From: an uncultured Clostridia bacterium
GTDB taxonomy: Bacteria; Bacillota; Clostridia; TANB77; CAG-508
DNA: 64,000 nucleotides
Assembly: GCA_947628215.1 (NCBI GenBank)
Contig: CANQYZ010000001.1
Location: 1 to 64,000, forward strand
Reading direction: 5' to 3'
This document shows positions 48,692-58,026 of the stretch, in pieces. How positions within the stretch are numbered: position 1 is the first letter of the stretch; each line of letters begins with the position of its first letter. A program made the position numbers and the translations under genes. A model generated the notes under the pieces. The model was not told where the DNA came from and did not search any database. It saw nothing but the letters and a program-made list of their open reading frames with translations.

Positions 48692-50635
48692 ATGGAAAAT
48701 TTTTATGATGAATTAAATAAATCAAGAAGTACATCACAAAGAGTAAGCAATATATCTATTCTAAAAAAGAATCCTACATCCCCTGTTTTAAATCCTTCTT
48801 CTTTAGATAGATTTAAGAAAGATTTACAATCCATGTTTTTATATATAAGAAATGTATCAGATAATAGTCCTAGATTTTCAAATGAAAGATTAAGAGATGA
48901 AATAAATAACTACTTAAACGATTTAAACTTTAAATATGCAAATGGTGCATCTTTCAAAAGTGACAGTATAAGAGTTGATATGTGCAAATACTTTTTAAAT
49001 CATATGAGTGAATTTAGGGTATTATATAAAGAAATGATTAATCATGAAAAAGAAACTAAAGAAGAAATTCATGCTCCTGAAGTAGTACCATATAGTTCAA
49101 ATGTTGAAGCATCTAAAAGACTTTTAATGGAACAATTAATTACTACTTATAGAAATTTAAAAAATCAATTTCCAAAAGAAACAAAAATATTTTTAACTCA
49201 ATATTATAAAGCTACTCCAAAAGTTAGAAGAGAATTAAAATCAAAACTTTCAAGAGAAGTAAGACAATTTATAGACGATAATCAAATGTTTTTTGTAGAT
49301 GAAGAAACCGGAATTCAAGAATATCTAAAAAATCAAAATGAATTTTTAAGCAAATGTCTAAAAGAAGATTATATAAAATCAATAATCTCTGTAGTAGGTC
49401 AATTAAAAGAACTAAATCTTCTAGATAAATATAGAGCTGCCAATAATAAGCAATTTGAAAGACTTGGACTTCCAGAACTTTCAATTACAGATGAAGATTT
49501 TGATGCATTTTATGGAAATCTTTCAGAAGAAATGCTACAAAAATATAATATACATGATTTGTCTGTAATAAATTCATTTTGGATAAATAGATTATCAAAA
49601 GAAATTTTAACTTTTAATAATGCATTCTTTGCAATAAATGACTTATATTTATGGGATAAAATTAGAAAAGGCAAAATTATAACTGACCCAGAAACTGGTG
49701 AAAAGAAAATAGACGTACAAGTATCAGATGCACAAATAGAAGCAGTATCTGAAAAAATGAAATTCTTATCACAAGTTGCAGGAAATTTCTTAATTGATAT
49801 AGATGAAGAAACTTTAAAAAGTGCACCAGAATTTAAAGCAGAAGAAACAAGTGATGGCTTTTATAGAATATCTAGAACTGCTGTATTTAAAGACTTATCA
49901 TCAGACATTGATGCCTTAAATAATGAAATTGGTAAAGATTATAAAAGATATTTTTCAAGTACAAATGGTGCTGTACTTAGAAATACAAGTAACAACTTTG
50001 TAAGAGATTTTTCTTTGTATCATACAGCGTTAAATATTACACATAACTCATATAAAATAAAAGACAATATTATGATAGCATTGCTTTCTAATTTATTTAA
50101 CAGCAATATTTCTAGAAATTGGGGATTATCTTTAGAAAATAGAAGAAAAGATCCTACAAGAACTGATAAAGTTTTAATTGCAATAGATGTTCCTGGATTT
50201 AATATGCCAATTAGATTACATATGAGACGAGAACTTCTAGAAGACTTTTTAAAGTCAAATCAAAACACAAGCAAAATCCCACTTTATCAAGGAGAAAATG
50301 ACTTTAATAAAGAACATGGTTCTGTAATTACTACTCCTATGCTAATTCCTGTATCTAGCACCAGCAAAAAATCAATAATTGATTTTACTAAAAAAATTCC
50401 AGAATCTCATCCATACTATAAATTTTTAAAGCATCTTGAGTTTATACTTGCAAATGATTCATATCCTGAACATCTAAAAACTCCTATATCTCGTAGTAAA
50501 AAATCTAATGGAAAAAAGAAATTTATAACAAGATATTTTGATTTTGCAGATGGAAAAATTTATGTTGATAAAGGAAATGATCACTTTGTAGAAGATACAG
50601 AATATTTATCAGGAGGTCAAGCAAGAAATGTATAA
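48692..50635 (+). CDS. Large protein A of an unrecognised two-gene module, copy 1
   Basis: A 647-residue protein starting MENFYDELNKSRSTSQRV after GGAGG. No membrane segment, signal peptide or familiar motif was seen. It is charged and mostly helical in appearance. It is a paralogue of the 52877-55100 protein: both share a middle block (QLKELNLLDKYRAANNKQFERLGLPEL against QLSKFGFIDASKEIRKNQLERLGLSEL). Both also end with a basic KKKF(I/E)..R stretch followed by (Y/F)(F/V)D and a short beta-like DGKIYVDKGND or TGTLYEMVNGK motif. The gene overlaps the downstream small gene by 8 bp. It has no in-frame CGG. Function unknown. Confidence 0.6.
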   Translation: MENFYDELNKSRSTSQRVSNISILKKNPTSPVLNPSSLDRFKKDLQSMFLYIRNVSDNSPRFSNERLRDEINNYLNDLNFKYANGASFKSDSIRVDMCKYFLNHMSEFRVLYKEMINHEKETKEEIHAPEVVPYSSNVEASKRLLMEQLITTYRNLKNQFPKETKIFLTQYYKATPKVRRELKSKLSREVRQFIDDNQMFFVDEETGIQEYLKNQNEFLSKCLKEDYIKSIISVVGQLKELNLLDKYRAANNKQFERLGLPELSITDEDFDAFYGNLSEEMLQKYNIHDLSVINSFWINRLSKEILTFNNAFFAINDLYLWDKIRKGKIITDPETGEKKIDVQVSDAQIEAVSEKMKFLSQVAGNFLIDIDEETLKSAPEFKAEETSDGFYRISRTAVFKDLSSDIDALNNEIGKDYKRYFSSTNGAVLRNTSNNFVRDFSLYHTALNITHNSYKIKDNIMIALLSNLFNSNISRNWGLSLENRRKDPTRTDKVLIAIDVPGFNMPIRLHMRRELLEDFLKSNQNTSKIPLYQGENDFNKEHGSVITTPMLIPVSSTSKKSIIDFTKKIPESHPYYKFLKHLEFILANDSYPEHLKTPISRSKKSNGKKKFITRYFDFADGKIYVDKGNDHFVEDTEYLSGGQARNV

Positions 50636-50921
50636 TAAATTTTTAAGTTTAATAGATTATTATAAACAAAGACAAGATTTTGTAAAATGTAATTCACTAA
50701 TAAAAAAAGAAATCGTATATATATTCACAGAAAAAATAAAAAAAATAAATAAGAATTATAGATATTCTACTACAACTGAACTTTTAGATGAAGTTCAAAG
50801 AAATCTTTCAAAAAATGACTGTATCTTCTTTATTAATTTTTATAATACTTTAAATGAAGACTGCAGTGATTTTGAAAAAACAGAAAAATTGCTTGATATT
50901 TATAAATTAGTTATAGAATAA
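50628..50921 (+). CDS. Small protein B of the unrecognised module, copy 1
   Basis: A 97-residue, probably all-helical protein (MYNKFLSLIDYYKQRQDF), overlapping the end of gene A, with GGAGG inside A's 3' end. It is a paralogue of the 55090-55380 product: both have a YKQRQDF.KC or FKEKNYSPC start, an I..I..EKIK or EKVKEKD core, a Y(S/T)TTEL or YTNITNL block and a final helix. The constant A-B pairing suggests partner proteins. Function unknown. Confidence 0.55.
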   Translation: MYNKFLSLIDYYKQRQDFVKCNSLIKKEIVYIFTEKIKKINKNYRYSTTTELLDEVQRNLSKNDCIFFINFYNTLNEDCSDFEKTEKLLDIYKLVIE

Positions 50922-50924
50922 AAA

Positions 50925-50998
50925 AGTAATAAAAGGATAAAATAAAATAAAACAAAATAAAAGAAAATAAAAGAAAAAATATAAAACAAAATAAAAGT
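50925..50998 (+). repeat. Low-complexity A-rich AAATAAAA stretch
   Basis: Irregular repeats of AAATAAAA / AAACAAAA between gene B and the terminator. No gene is visible. Confidence 0.6.
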
Positions 50999-51001
50999 TT
51001 T

Positions 51002-51037
51002 TCACCGAGAGCGCTAGGCACTCTCGGTGAATTTTTT
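51002..51037 (+). terminator. GC-rich terminator of module copy 1
   Basis: TCACCGAGAG...CTCTCGGTGA hairpin followed by ATTTTTT. It is strikingly GC-rich for this genome and lies between convergent genes. Confidence 0.85.
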
Positions 51038-51051
51038 AGGTCTTAGATAAG

Positions 51052-52560
51052 TTACTTTACATATGATCTTAAAGCACTGTTTAATTCGTTTAAAAATTTA
51101 ATGTAGCTCATAGATTTGAGCTTTCCACCAGAAATTCTTTCAACGAATCTGTTAATGAACCTTGACACGTTTGTTACAACTACGCTTTTGGGTGATTTGA
51201 AGTTACCATTTACAAAGATGAAGTCTTCATTTACGCTTTTTAATTCGTATGACACTACAAATACTTCCAAGATATCATTATATTCACTTTGCGAAATGTC
51301 TTCACCATTTCTCATGTACTCAATTAGTTCTTTCGATGTGTACATCTTACCAGCTTTTTTCATGGCAAGTTTTGCTAAGAAAACTTCGAACTCAATGTTT
51401 TCCGGCATATCTTTCATTTTCAGTCTTTTTGGAGTCGCCTTTGGCTTAAAGTTTAAATTGACTCCTCTATATTTTTGCATGAAAGTTTTGTTTAAGACTA
51501 CCAAGAACTTAAAGTAAGATACAGAATATCCCATCTTAATAAATACTTCCTTAAGATAATCATCTGCCTTTTCTTTGCTCTTTTCGTCTACTCCGGTGTC
51601 ATAATCTTCTAAGTTGAGCCGAATAGTTTCAAAGTTTACACTGCCTGATACAATAGTTACCGCAATAATACTTCTTACAAGCAAATCCCTTTTCACATCT
51701 TCATCTGGCATTTCCTTTTCAAACAACTTGTTTAGGACTTTTTCTACATTCTCTTCCCTGCTCATGGAAAAATCGATACTTTCGATTGTTTCTTTAAAAT
51801 AGGGTATGTCAGATAAGTCTGTAAAATTATTTGAGGTATTTGTGTGATGTAAAACGTTTGAAGGAATTTTATTTACTCTTGCTTGACCTATGCTACTTGC
51901 TTGTGGTTTTGGAGATTGTGCAGCATTCTTCTGTGTTTCTAAAGTCTTTGGAGCTACTTTTTCTTTAGGTAAAGATGTTCCTATTTTTGCATACTTACCT
52001 CTAGAAACTCTTGCGATTTTTCCGTTCTTTGCAAGTGTTACAAGCGAAAAAGCTACTTTTTGTGGCTCTTCAATTCCAAGAATTTGTGCAATCTCTTTTG
52101 CAGATACCTGCTTTCCTTCATCTAAGTTTTCTATTACTTTGATGACTCTTTGCGACAAGTGTTCTTCCTTCTTTGGTCCCTCTTCTTTACTCTTTTGAGG
52201 CAAATCTGCGGTTACTACAGCACGCTTTGGCTTTGGAGCTTCTTTTTGACTTAAATCTTCTGCATTTCCATTTTCAATTAAGCTTAATATTTCTCCTACT
52301 GTTTTTTTCGTGCTAGCACCACCATTTTTTACCTCATAGCAGAACTCTCCAATGTTCTTAGAAAATGCAAATATGCTTTTAAGATTTATAGCATCTTTGT
52401 CATCTTCTTTCGATTCATAGAAAATACTGCATACATTTTTTTCAAGTTTGATTTCAAGGTTTTGCGGTTTATTGTATGTTACAATAAATTCAGCAATTGC
52501 ATTTGCTAAATCTTTGCTCCGCCCATCTTCAAACTCGAATTTGGTATAAAAGCTAGCCAT
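51052..52560 (-). CDS. Winged-helix-like protein of foreign-looking composition with two ordinary Arg CGG codons
   Basis: A 502-residue protein, unrecognised overall. Residues about 135-200 look like a winged helix (SQRVIKVIENLDEGKQVSAKEIAQILGIEEPQKVAFSLVTLAKNGKIARVSRGKYAKIG), preceded by a Lys/Glu/Pro linker. The C-terminal half is helical. Codon choice is visibly different from the neighbours, with more C- and G-ending codons. It contains CGG in frame at codon 14 (GGG CGG AGC) and codon 314 (ATT CGG CTC); both read on as Arg, and a +1 step at either would reach a stop within about five codons. It lies convergently between the two A-B modules. A recent acquisition is the likeliest explanation. 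Confidence 0.65.
   Translation of the reverse strand: MASFYTKFEFEDGRSKDLANAIAEFIVTYNKPQNLEIKLEKNVCSIFYESKEDDKDAINLKSIFAFSKNIGEFCYEVKNGGASTKKTVGEILSLIENGNAEDLSQKEAPKPKRAVVTADLPQKSKEEGPKKEEHLSQRVIKVIENLDEGKQVSAKEIAQILGIEEPQKVAFSLVTLAKNGKIARVSRGKYAKIGTSLPKEKVAPKTLETQKNAAQSPKPQASSIGQARVNKIPSNVLHHTNTSNNFTDLSDIPYFKETIESIDFSMSREENVEKVLNKLFEKEMPDEDVKRDLLVRSIIAVTIVSGSVNFETIRLNLEDYDTGVDEKSKEKADDYLKEVFIKMGYSVSYFKFLVVLNKTFMQKYRGVNLNFKPKATPKRLKMKDMPENIEFEVFLAKLAMKKAGKMYTSKELIEYMRNGEDISQSEYNDILEVFVVSYELKSVNEDFIFVNGNFKSPKSVVVTNVSRFINRFVERISGGKLKSMSYIKFLNELNSALRSYVK
51619..51621 (-). other. In-frame CGG without frameshift (Arg314), exception
   Basis: ATT CGG CTC: a +1 step would give GGC TCA ACT TAG, a stop. 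The reading frame requires an ordinary triplet here. Confidence 0.85.
52519..52521 (-). other. In-frame CGG without frameshift (Arg14), exception
   Basis: GGG CGG AGC: a +1 step would give GGA GCA AAG ATC TAG, a stop. The reading frame requires an ordinary triplet here. Confidence 0.85.
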
Positions 52561-52876
52561 GTGTTCACCCCTTTCACAAAAATAAAAAATGTTTTTTAGT
52601 TACCTTACCTTAAGACTCTCCTTCCTACTCAATTTAAAAACAGAGATAAGCTACTAAAATTATTTATGTGCCTTTGTTAATTTTCTCTGCAAAATCAAGT
52701 ATATTTGTATTTTAGTAGTGTTTGTATTATATAGCCATATTACCTTTTTTTCAAGGAACTTTTTCTCTTTTTTTCTAAAATCCTATGTTAGTTTAAAACT
52801 TAGCTTTAAGTTGTTTTTTACCCTAAAAAATGGTATAATTTATGTATATTTATATTTTTTGGAGGTATAAAACAAT
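52561..52876. other. Divergent intergenic region, 316 bp
   Basis: It holds the promoter and ribosome binding site of module copy 2 (52811-52865). The rest is AT-rich sequence in which I see no gene, RNA or repeat. Confidence 0.5.
52811..52839 (+). promoter_or_regulatory. Sigma-A promoter of module copy 2
   Basis: TTGTTT (52811-52816) and TATAAT (52834-52839) with a 17-bp spacer, about 38 bp before the ATG. The spacing is the same as for copy 1. Confidence 0.75.
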
Positions 52877-55100
52877 ATGGCTCAAATACAATTAAATTTA
52901 CCTTTATTTGAAGATGCATTAGGTGACTCAAAAAGATATAGACAATCAAAACCAAATGAATCTAGATTTTTAAATCAATATTATACAAGTAAATTTATTC
53001 CATATATAAGAAATATTATAAAAGAAAATCCTGGTATTACATATGAGGATTTAGAAAAGAGACTTAAAATTGATGTAACAGAACTTGGTGAAACAATATT
53101 TGAAGCAAGAGATGCATATCATCATTATTTAGGTCTTCTTTCACGTAATTATCTATTAGAACATCCAGATAAAATAGATTATTATTTAAATTTAATTAAA
53201 GATCCAAGATATGATACATTTGAAAAACTTCAAGCAGCTCCTGAATATCAAGGAACTTTTGAAGGTGATATTTTAAATTATCTTTTAGAAATAGTTCCGC
53301 CATATATGGATGATTATGAAGCATATGTAAGAGATCTTCCAGATGATTATTATGATAGAATTCAAGAGCAACTAAGAAGAGGAATTGATCCTAAAACTGT
53401 ATATGATAATATTTCTAAACAATATAAGAAAGATTATAATTTTAATTATGTAACAGAGAAAAACTTTAAAACTGCTGCAAGAGTCGTAATATTTGGTTTT
53501 CCAGAATACTTAAAAACAGATGAAGCATATATAAAAAGTGATATAAAAGCTTCTCTTATAAATTCAATTACTAAGCTTTATTCTCAGCTTTCTAAATTTG
53601 GATTTATTGATGCTTCAAAAGAAATTAGAAAAAATCAATTAGAAAGATTAGGACTTTCTGAACTTGCTTCTAAATTATCTGAAAAAGAACTTACAAGCGA
53701 TTCTTTAAGGGGATCTCTTCGGAACTCTTTCTATTGGAAATCTACTTGCATATAATGTATTTTTAACAAATAGATATTCAAAAGAAGCAGATACTTTATC
53801 AGAATCATTATTTACAGCATATCAGTATGATTTACTTCATAAAATGTTAAGCCCTGCTGTAAGTCATTTCTTTGATTTGAAAGACACTTTTGAAACACAT
53901 ACTGAAACAGACTATTCTGTAAAATATAACACTGATAGTACATCACCATATCCAACTAAGGATGATTTAAATAGAGTTTTAGAAATTATGTATAAAAATC
54001 CAAAAGAACTAAGTTCATTTAAACAAAGAATTACTACTCTATTTGAAGCTAGAAAAGATAAAACTAAAGTTTCAATTCCAGGACTTATACATGAAATAAA
54101 ACAAGCTTATCCTACTAGAGAAGAATTCGAAAAAGCGTTAGAAGAAATAAATCAAATTTTTCCAGATGAAAATATGTACAATCTTGTATTAGATAAAATG
54201 GCATTTCTTCATGTACCAGTCCAATATATTATGGAACAAATCCAAGCAAAAATAAATACAGATGAAGATTCTTTTGATACACGTCTATCAGAAGAAGATG
54301 AACTTAAGATTTTTGGTAATATCTCAGAAAACGAAAATACAGTAAGATATTCTTATGAACCTTATGCAAGACATATAGCACATCAATATAAGAAAAGATA
54401 CCAAGATGAGTTTGGTAGTGATGCTGATATAGAAACTGATGCTAATAAGTATTTTAGATTTTTTACTCCAATCCAATATTCATACGAATTTAAAAATGAA
54501 GCATTAACTTCTCTTTTATCAGTTATAAAAAATAGTCCCGAATTTAAAAATGCAGGAGTTATTCCATCTGGTATTTCTGAAGATGGTACTAAAGCTTATT
54601 TAGATTATATTATAGGAATTGGAATTGATCCAAATCTAACATCTGCTATTCAAGTTCACTATAATAAGAAAAATGTACTAGACTTTATATCTCAATATTC
54701 AGATGATACTATCCTTCCAGTATATGAAGGAATGGAAGATTTCGAAGGAGTATCTAATCAAGCAATACTTCCATTTACTAAAGATATTGAAAAATATTTA
54801 AAAGCTTTAGTAAAAGATCCTTCTCTTTCAGAAGAAGCAAGTAGATATGTTAAACGTATTTATAGCCTTGCTACAGGTAAAATACCTGACCATCTATGTA
54901 CTGATGTATCAAGAGAAAATTCTAAAAAGAAAAAATTTGAATTTAAAAGAAGATATGTAGATATAACTACTGGAACATTATATGAAATGGTAAATGGAAA
55001 ATATGTACCACTTGCGCCAAAATCTACTACTATTGAGCATCCAAATGCAGACGCAAAAGATACTTCTACTTCAAAGAAGGAGGATTCTTATGAACTTTAA
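52877..55100 (+). CDS. Large protein A of the unrecognised module, copy 2, with one CGG +1 site
   Basis: A 740-residue paralogue of the 48692-50635 protein, starting MAQIQLNLPLFEDALGDSKRYRQ after GGAGG. CGG at codon 282 follows SDSLRGSL; the +1 step gives GTLSIGNLLAYNVFLTNRYSKEADTL. This aligns with the GNLSEEML...NNAFFAINDLYLWDK region of copy 1 and brings the second half (from LSPAVSHFFDLKD) into frame. It has a N-terminal extension relative to copy 1, is helical and charged, and carries no known motif. Gene B overlaps its 3' end. Function unknown. Confidence 0.6.
53720..53722 (+). other. In-frame CGG +1 recoding site in module gene A copy 2 (Gly282)
   Basis: CTT CGG A: dropping the C gives TCT CTT GGA ACT CTT TCT and joins two halves whose combination matches the intact paralogue. 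Confidence 0.87.
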
Positions 55101-55380
55101 TAGAGATTTATTAATGAAGAATTTTAAAGAAAAAAATTACTCACCATGTATTGAAATGTTAGAAGATGAAATTATAAGAATCTTATCTGAAAAAGTAAAA
55201 GAAAAAGATCAAAACTTTGAATATACTAATATTACAAATTTAAGAAATATTTGTGTAAGAGTATTAAATCCAGATATGCAAGCAATTGTATTTAAAATGC
55301 ATGAGCTTATGTTTGAAGAAAATTATTCTAAAGAGCAGATGTTAAATGAACTTTTAATCTTATATAAAAAATTATCTTAA
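55090..55380 (+). CDS. Small protein B of the unrecognised module, copy 2
   Basis: A 96-residue helical protein starting MNFNRDLLMKNFKEKNYSPC at 55090, right after AAGGAGGA and overlapping gene A by 11 bp; an upstream in-frame ATG at 54994 lies inside A and has no site. It is a paralogue of the 50628-50921 product in length, position and pattern. Function unknown. Confidence 0.55.
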   Translation: MNFNRDLLMKNFKEKNYSPCIEMLEDEIIRILSEKVKEKDQNFEYTNITNLRNICVRVLNPDMQAIVFKMHELMFEENYSKEQMLNELLILYKKLS

Positions 55381-55422
55381 AAAAATAAAAAAGTATAATA
55401 AAAACTAAAAAATAAAAAAATA

Positions 55423-55450
55423 ATAAAGAGGCTTTTTAGGGCCTCTTTTC
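55423..55450 (+). terminator. Terminator of module copy 2
   Basis: AAAGAGGC-ttttta-GGGCCTCTTTT hairpin, shared with the convergent gene. Confidence 0.7.
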
Positions 55451-56028
55451 TAGTTTATAGCAGTATTCATATTTCCATAAAGATTTCTAAAAGAATATGT
55501 TTTCTTATAATCATAAACTCTAAGTAGTCCTTTATATTCTAATGTGCTTTCTCTTAGTTTTTGAAAATCTTCTGGTTTTACTATTTTGGGAAGTTCTCTA
55601 TTTGAAATTTCAGATTTTTCAAGAACATACTTTAAAAATTCTGCACAATAAAAAGCTTTATTTCTATAGATTTTTTTATGAAACATTACTAAAAATAATC
55701 CTATAAAATTAAATTTATATTCTTCTCTATTTTCTTTTATTTTATAAATAATTTCTTTTAATTTTTCATATTTTTCATCATCAACATTTAAGGAATATAC
55801 TTCCACTTTTGTATTTTTAAATCTTTTAAAAGTTCCAAAATTTATTCCTTCTTTAACAAATCCGCCAATAAAAGGATTATAAGGATTGATTCTTCCAAAA
55901 GAATATAAGCTATTTAGTTCATTATCTAAACTAATAGAAACATGAGTATATTCTTTTTTTGTATAAAGTTTTATTAGATTAGATAATATAGTTCCAGTAT
56001 ATGAAACTACTATGTATATTTTCTTCAT
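55450..56028 (-). CDS. Permuted papain-like (NlpC/P60 or YiiX-type) protein
   Basis: A 192-residue protein. YTHVSISLDNELNSLYSFG near 27-45 gives a His and KAFYCAEFLKYVLEKS near 123-138 gives a Cys, in the His-before-Cys order of circularly permuted papain-fold hydrolases. No signal peptide is clear. It may act on peptidoglycan, lipids or amide bonds; the sequence does not decide. It is 68 bp downstream of the polysaccharide deacetylase stop. Confidence 0.65.
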   Translation of the reverse strand: MKKIYIVVSYTGTILSNLIKLYTKKEYTHVSISLDNELNSLYSFGRINPYNPFIGGFVKEGINFGTFKRFKNTKVEVYSLNVDDEKYEKLKEIIYKIKENREEYKFNFIGLFLVMFHKKIYRNKAFYCAEFLKYVLEKSEISNRELPKIVKPEDFQKLRESTLEYKGLLRVYDYKKTYSFRNLYGNMNTAIN

Positions 56029-56060
56029 AAATATCCCCTTTAAATGTCATTTAAAACTAA

Positions 56061-56092
56061 TTAATGTAAGCTACTTTTAAAGCTTACATTAA
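56061..56092 (-). terminator. Terminator of the polysaccharide deacetylase gene
   Basis: TTAATGTAAGCT/AGCTTACATTAA hairpin followed by a T-rich stretch on the minus strand. Confidence 0.7.
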
Positions 56093-56096
56093 TTAA

Positions 56097-57246
56097 TTAT
56101 TTCATAATATCATAATAATTCTTAAATACGTAACCTTCATTTTTGTAATGTTCTATAATTTTTGGAAGCACTTCAACAGTTGCTTTCTTATCACCTGCAT
56201 CATGCATTAACACAACTAAACTTGAATATCCTTCAGCTGTTTCATATAAATATTTTAGCTGTGCATCTGCAGTAGTTTTTCCTTCAGCATCACCTGTTAA
56301 GCAGTTCCAATTAGTATATGCTACCCCATGTTCTTCTAAAAGCTTTCTTGCTTTAGATTTAAGTGTTGCATAATATCCTCCAGAAGAACCGTCCTGGAAA
56401 TCTAAATAAATGTGAATGATAATTTTTTACACCTATCGCATTTTGAATGCTTTGCTCTGTTTTATCATATTCTGCAATAACATTTCTTGTACTTGCATAA
56501 ATAGATGAATATTTATGTGTGTATCCATGATTTGCTATATAATGACCTTCTAAATATGCTCTTTTAGTAAGTTCTGGATTTAAGTCTACTCTACTTCCAA
56601 GTACAAAAAATGTAGCTTTTACATTATACTGTTTTAATACATCTAATACTTGTCCTGTGATTTTACTTGGACCATCATCAAAAGTTAAAAAGATTTGTTT
56701 TTCTTTTGATGAATATACTCCCTTTACTTTGTCTTGAGTATCTTTATTATATTTTGGCATTAAAGATGCTAAGTTTTGTTCAAAGTTATGTGATGGAAAT
56801 TCACTTGTAACTTGGACTACTGGAAGTTCTTTTTTAGGCTCTTCTACTTGGTTATTTACTGAAGCTGTATTATTAATAGTATTTTCTGGAACTACTGTCA
56901 CATTTTGAACAACACTTACTTGATTTGCAGCAGTATTTTGAACTGTTTCATTTTGTACAAAATTATTTCCATATCCCTCAACTGCTGTTCCATTTATGCT
57001 TAAAGAATTACTTGGATTAATATTATTAACTTCCGAAATGTTTCTTAAAGCCTCACTTTTTCCTGTTGAATATCCTGTCCCTTCTTGCAAATCATCTGGT
57101 CCATTAAAATATCTATATGCAATAAGTATAGTAGCTACTATTATTGCAATACTAAGTAATATAACAAAACCATAGAAAAAGTATATTTTTTTTGATTTCT
57201 TATTTAATTTTACTTCTGATATATAACTATTTGGATCAAAATTCAT
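56097..57246 (-). CDS. Polysaccharide (peptidoglycan) deacetylase with one CGG +1 site
   Basis: A 382-residue NodB-domain protein. The N-terminal cytoplasmic piece is followed by a membrane segment (about 22-46) and a long Asn/Val-rich linker to 160. The NodB core has FLTFDDGPSKITGQVLDVL (catalytic DD near 190) and GHYIANHGYTHKYSS (HxxxxH metal ligands). CGG at codon 286 follows HLFRFPG. The +1 step gives GSSGGYYATLKSKARKLLEEHGVAYTNWN and continues to LVVLMHDAGDKKATVEVLP, restoring the last NodB motifs and a stop at 56097. It probably N-deacetylates peptidoglycan. Confidence 0.9.
56389..56391 (-). other. In-frame CGG +1 recoding site in polysaccharide deacetylase (Gly286)
   Basis: GGA CGG T: dropping the C gives CCA GGA GGT TCT TCT GGA, restoring FRFPGGSSGG, the conserved RxPxG(x) motif of NodB enzymes. 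Confidence 0.9.
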
Positions 57247-57261
57247 TTTTATTCTCCATTT

Positions 57262-57738
57262 TTATAGCTTTAAATTTATTTCTCTATCTGTTTTATTATA
57301 AAGAGTATACTTTACTCCACATGTATCAAACATCATTTTTGAAGCTTTAACATTATCTGAGTCTGCATATTTATCCTCTTTATATATTACTTCCTTTATT
57401 CCAGCTTGTATTATTGCTTTTGCACATTCATTACAAGGGAAAAGTCCTACATAAATCTTACTTCCTGATAAATCTCCTCTATAATTTAAAATAGCATTTA
57501 ATTCTCCATGGCAAACATATGCATATTTAGTATTTAAGAAGTCTCCTTCTCTATCCCATTTCATAATATCATCATGTAAACCTCTTGGAGCTCCATTATA
57601 TCCAATTGATAATATTCTATTATCATTACTTACAATGCAAGCTCCCACTTGAGTGTTAGGATCTTTACTTCTTTTTGCTGATAAAAGTGCAATTCCCATA
57701 AAGTATTCATCCCAACTTATATAATCACTATTTTTCAT
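57262..57738 (-). CDS. dCMP deaminase (ComEB-like)
   Basis: A 158-residue cytidine-deaminase-fold enzyme. Zinc site: CHGELNAILNYRG near 75-87 (His and catalytic Glu) and FPCNECAKAIIQAG near 100-113 (CxxC). The N-terminus SWDEYFMGIALLSAKRSKDPNTQVGACIV is typical of dCMP deaminases that feed dUMP to thymidylate synthesis. It lies 15 bp upstream of the deacetylase gene, probably in one transcript. Confidence 0.92.
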   Translation of the reverse strand: MKNSDYISWDEYFMGIALLSAKRSKDPNTQVGACIVSNDNRILSIGYNGAPRGLHDDIMKWDREGDFLNTKYAYVCHGELNAILNYRGDLSGSKIYVGLFPCNECAKAIIQAGIKEVIYKEDKYADSDNVKASKMMFDTCGVKYTLYNKTDREINLKL

Positions 57739-58026
57739 CCTTTTCCTCCAAATAATTTATAAAAAATCATTTTTTCTACAAATTATAATATCATAAACAG
57801 TACATAAAAAACAATGGAAAAAAATAAAGTTTTTCTTTATATTTTCTAAAAATAATATTTCCTAAAAAAATCTTTTTTATGTAGTTTTAATTTTTAAATA
57901 GTGTTTAATTTATTTCTTAAAATTCAATTTTTTTATTTATTTTTCACAAGTTTTATCATATAATATAAGCGTATAAAAGTTATAAATATAATTTTTATCA
58001 TAAATCTCAAAAAGAGGTTTTGTATT
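57739..58026. other. Divergent intergenic region, 288 bp
   Basis: AT-rich. It holds the ribosome binding site of dapA (AAAGAGG) and of the deaminase (GGAGG). No lysine riboswitch, T-box or small gene was recognised. Confidence 0.45.

Noticed and set aside
50925..50998. A-rich repeats as a CRISPR or other ordered repeat array
   Set aside because: The units are irregular AAATAAAA words without spacers or constant length.
57739..58026. Lysine riboswitch upstream of dapA
   Set aside because: The region is nearly pure AT without the conserved lysine-aptamer core or a terminator hairpin.
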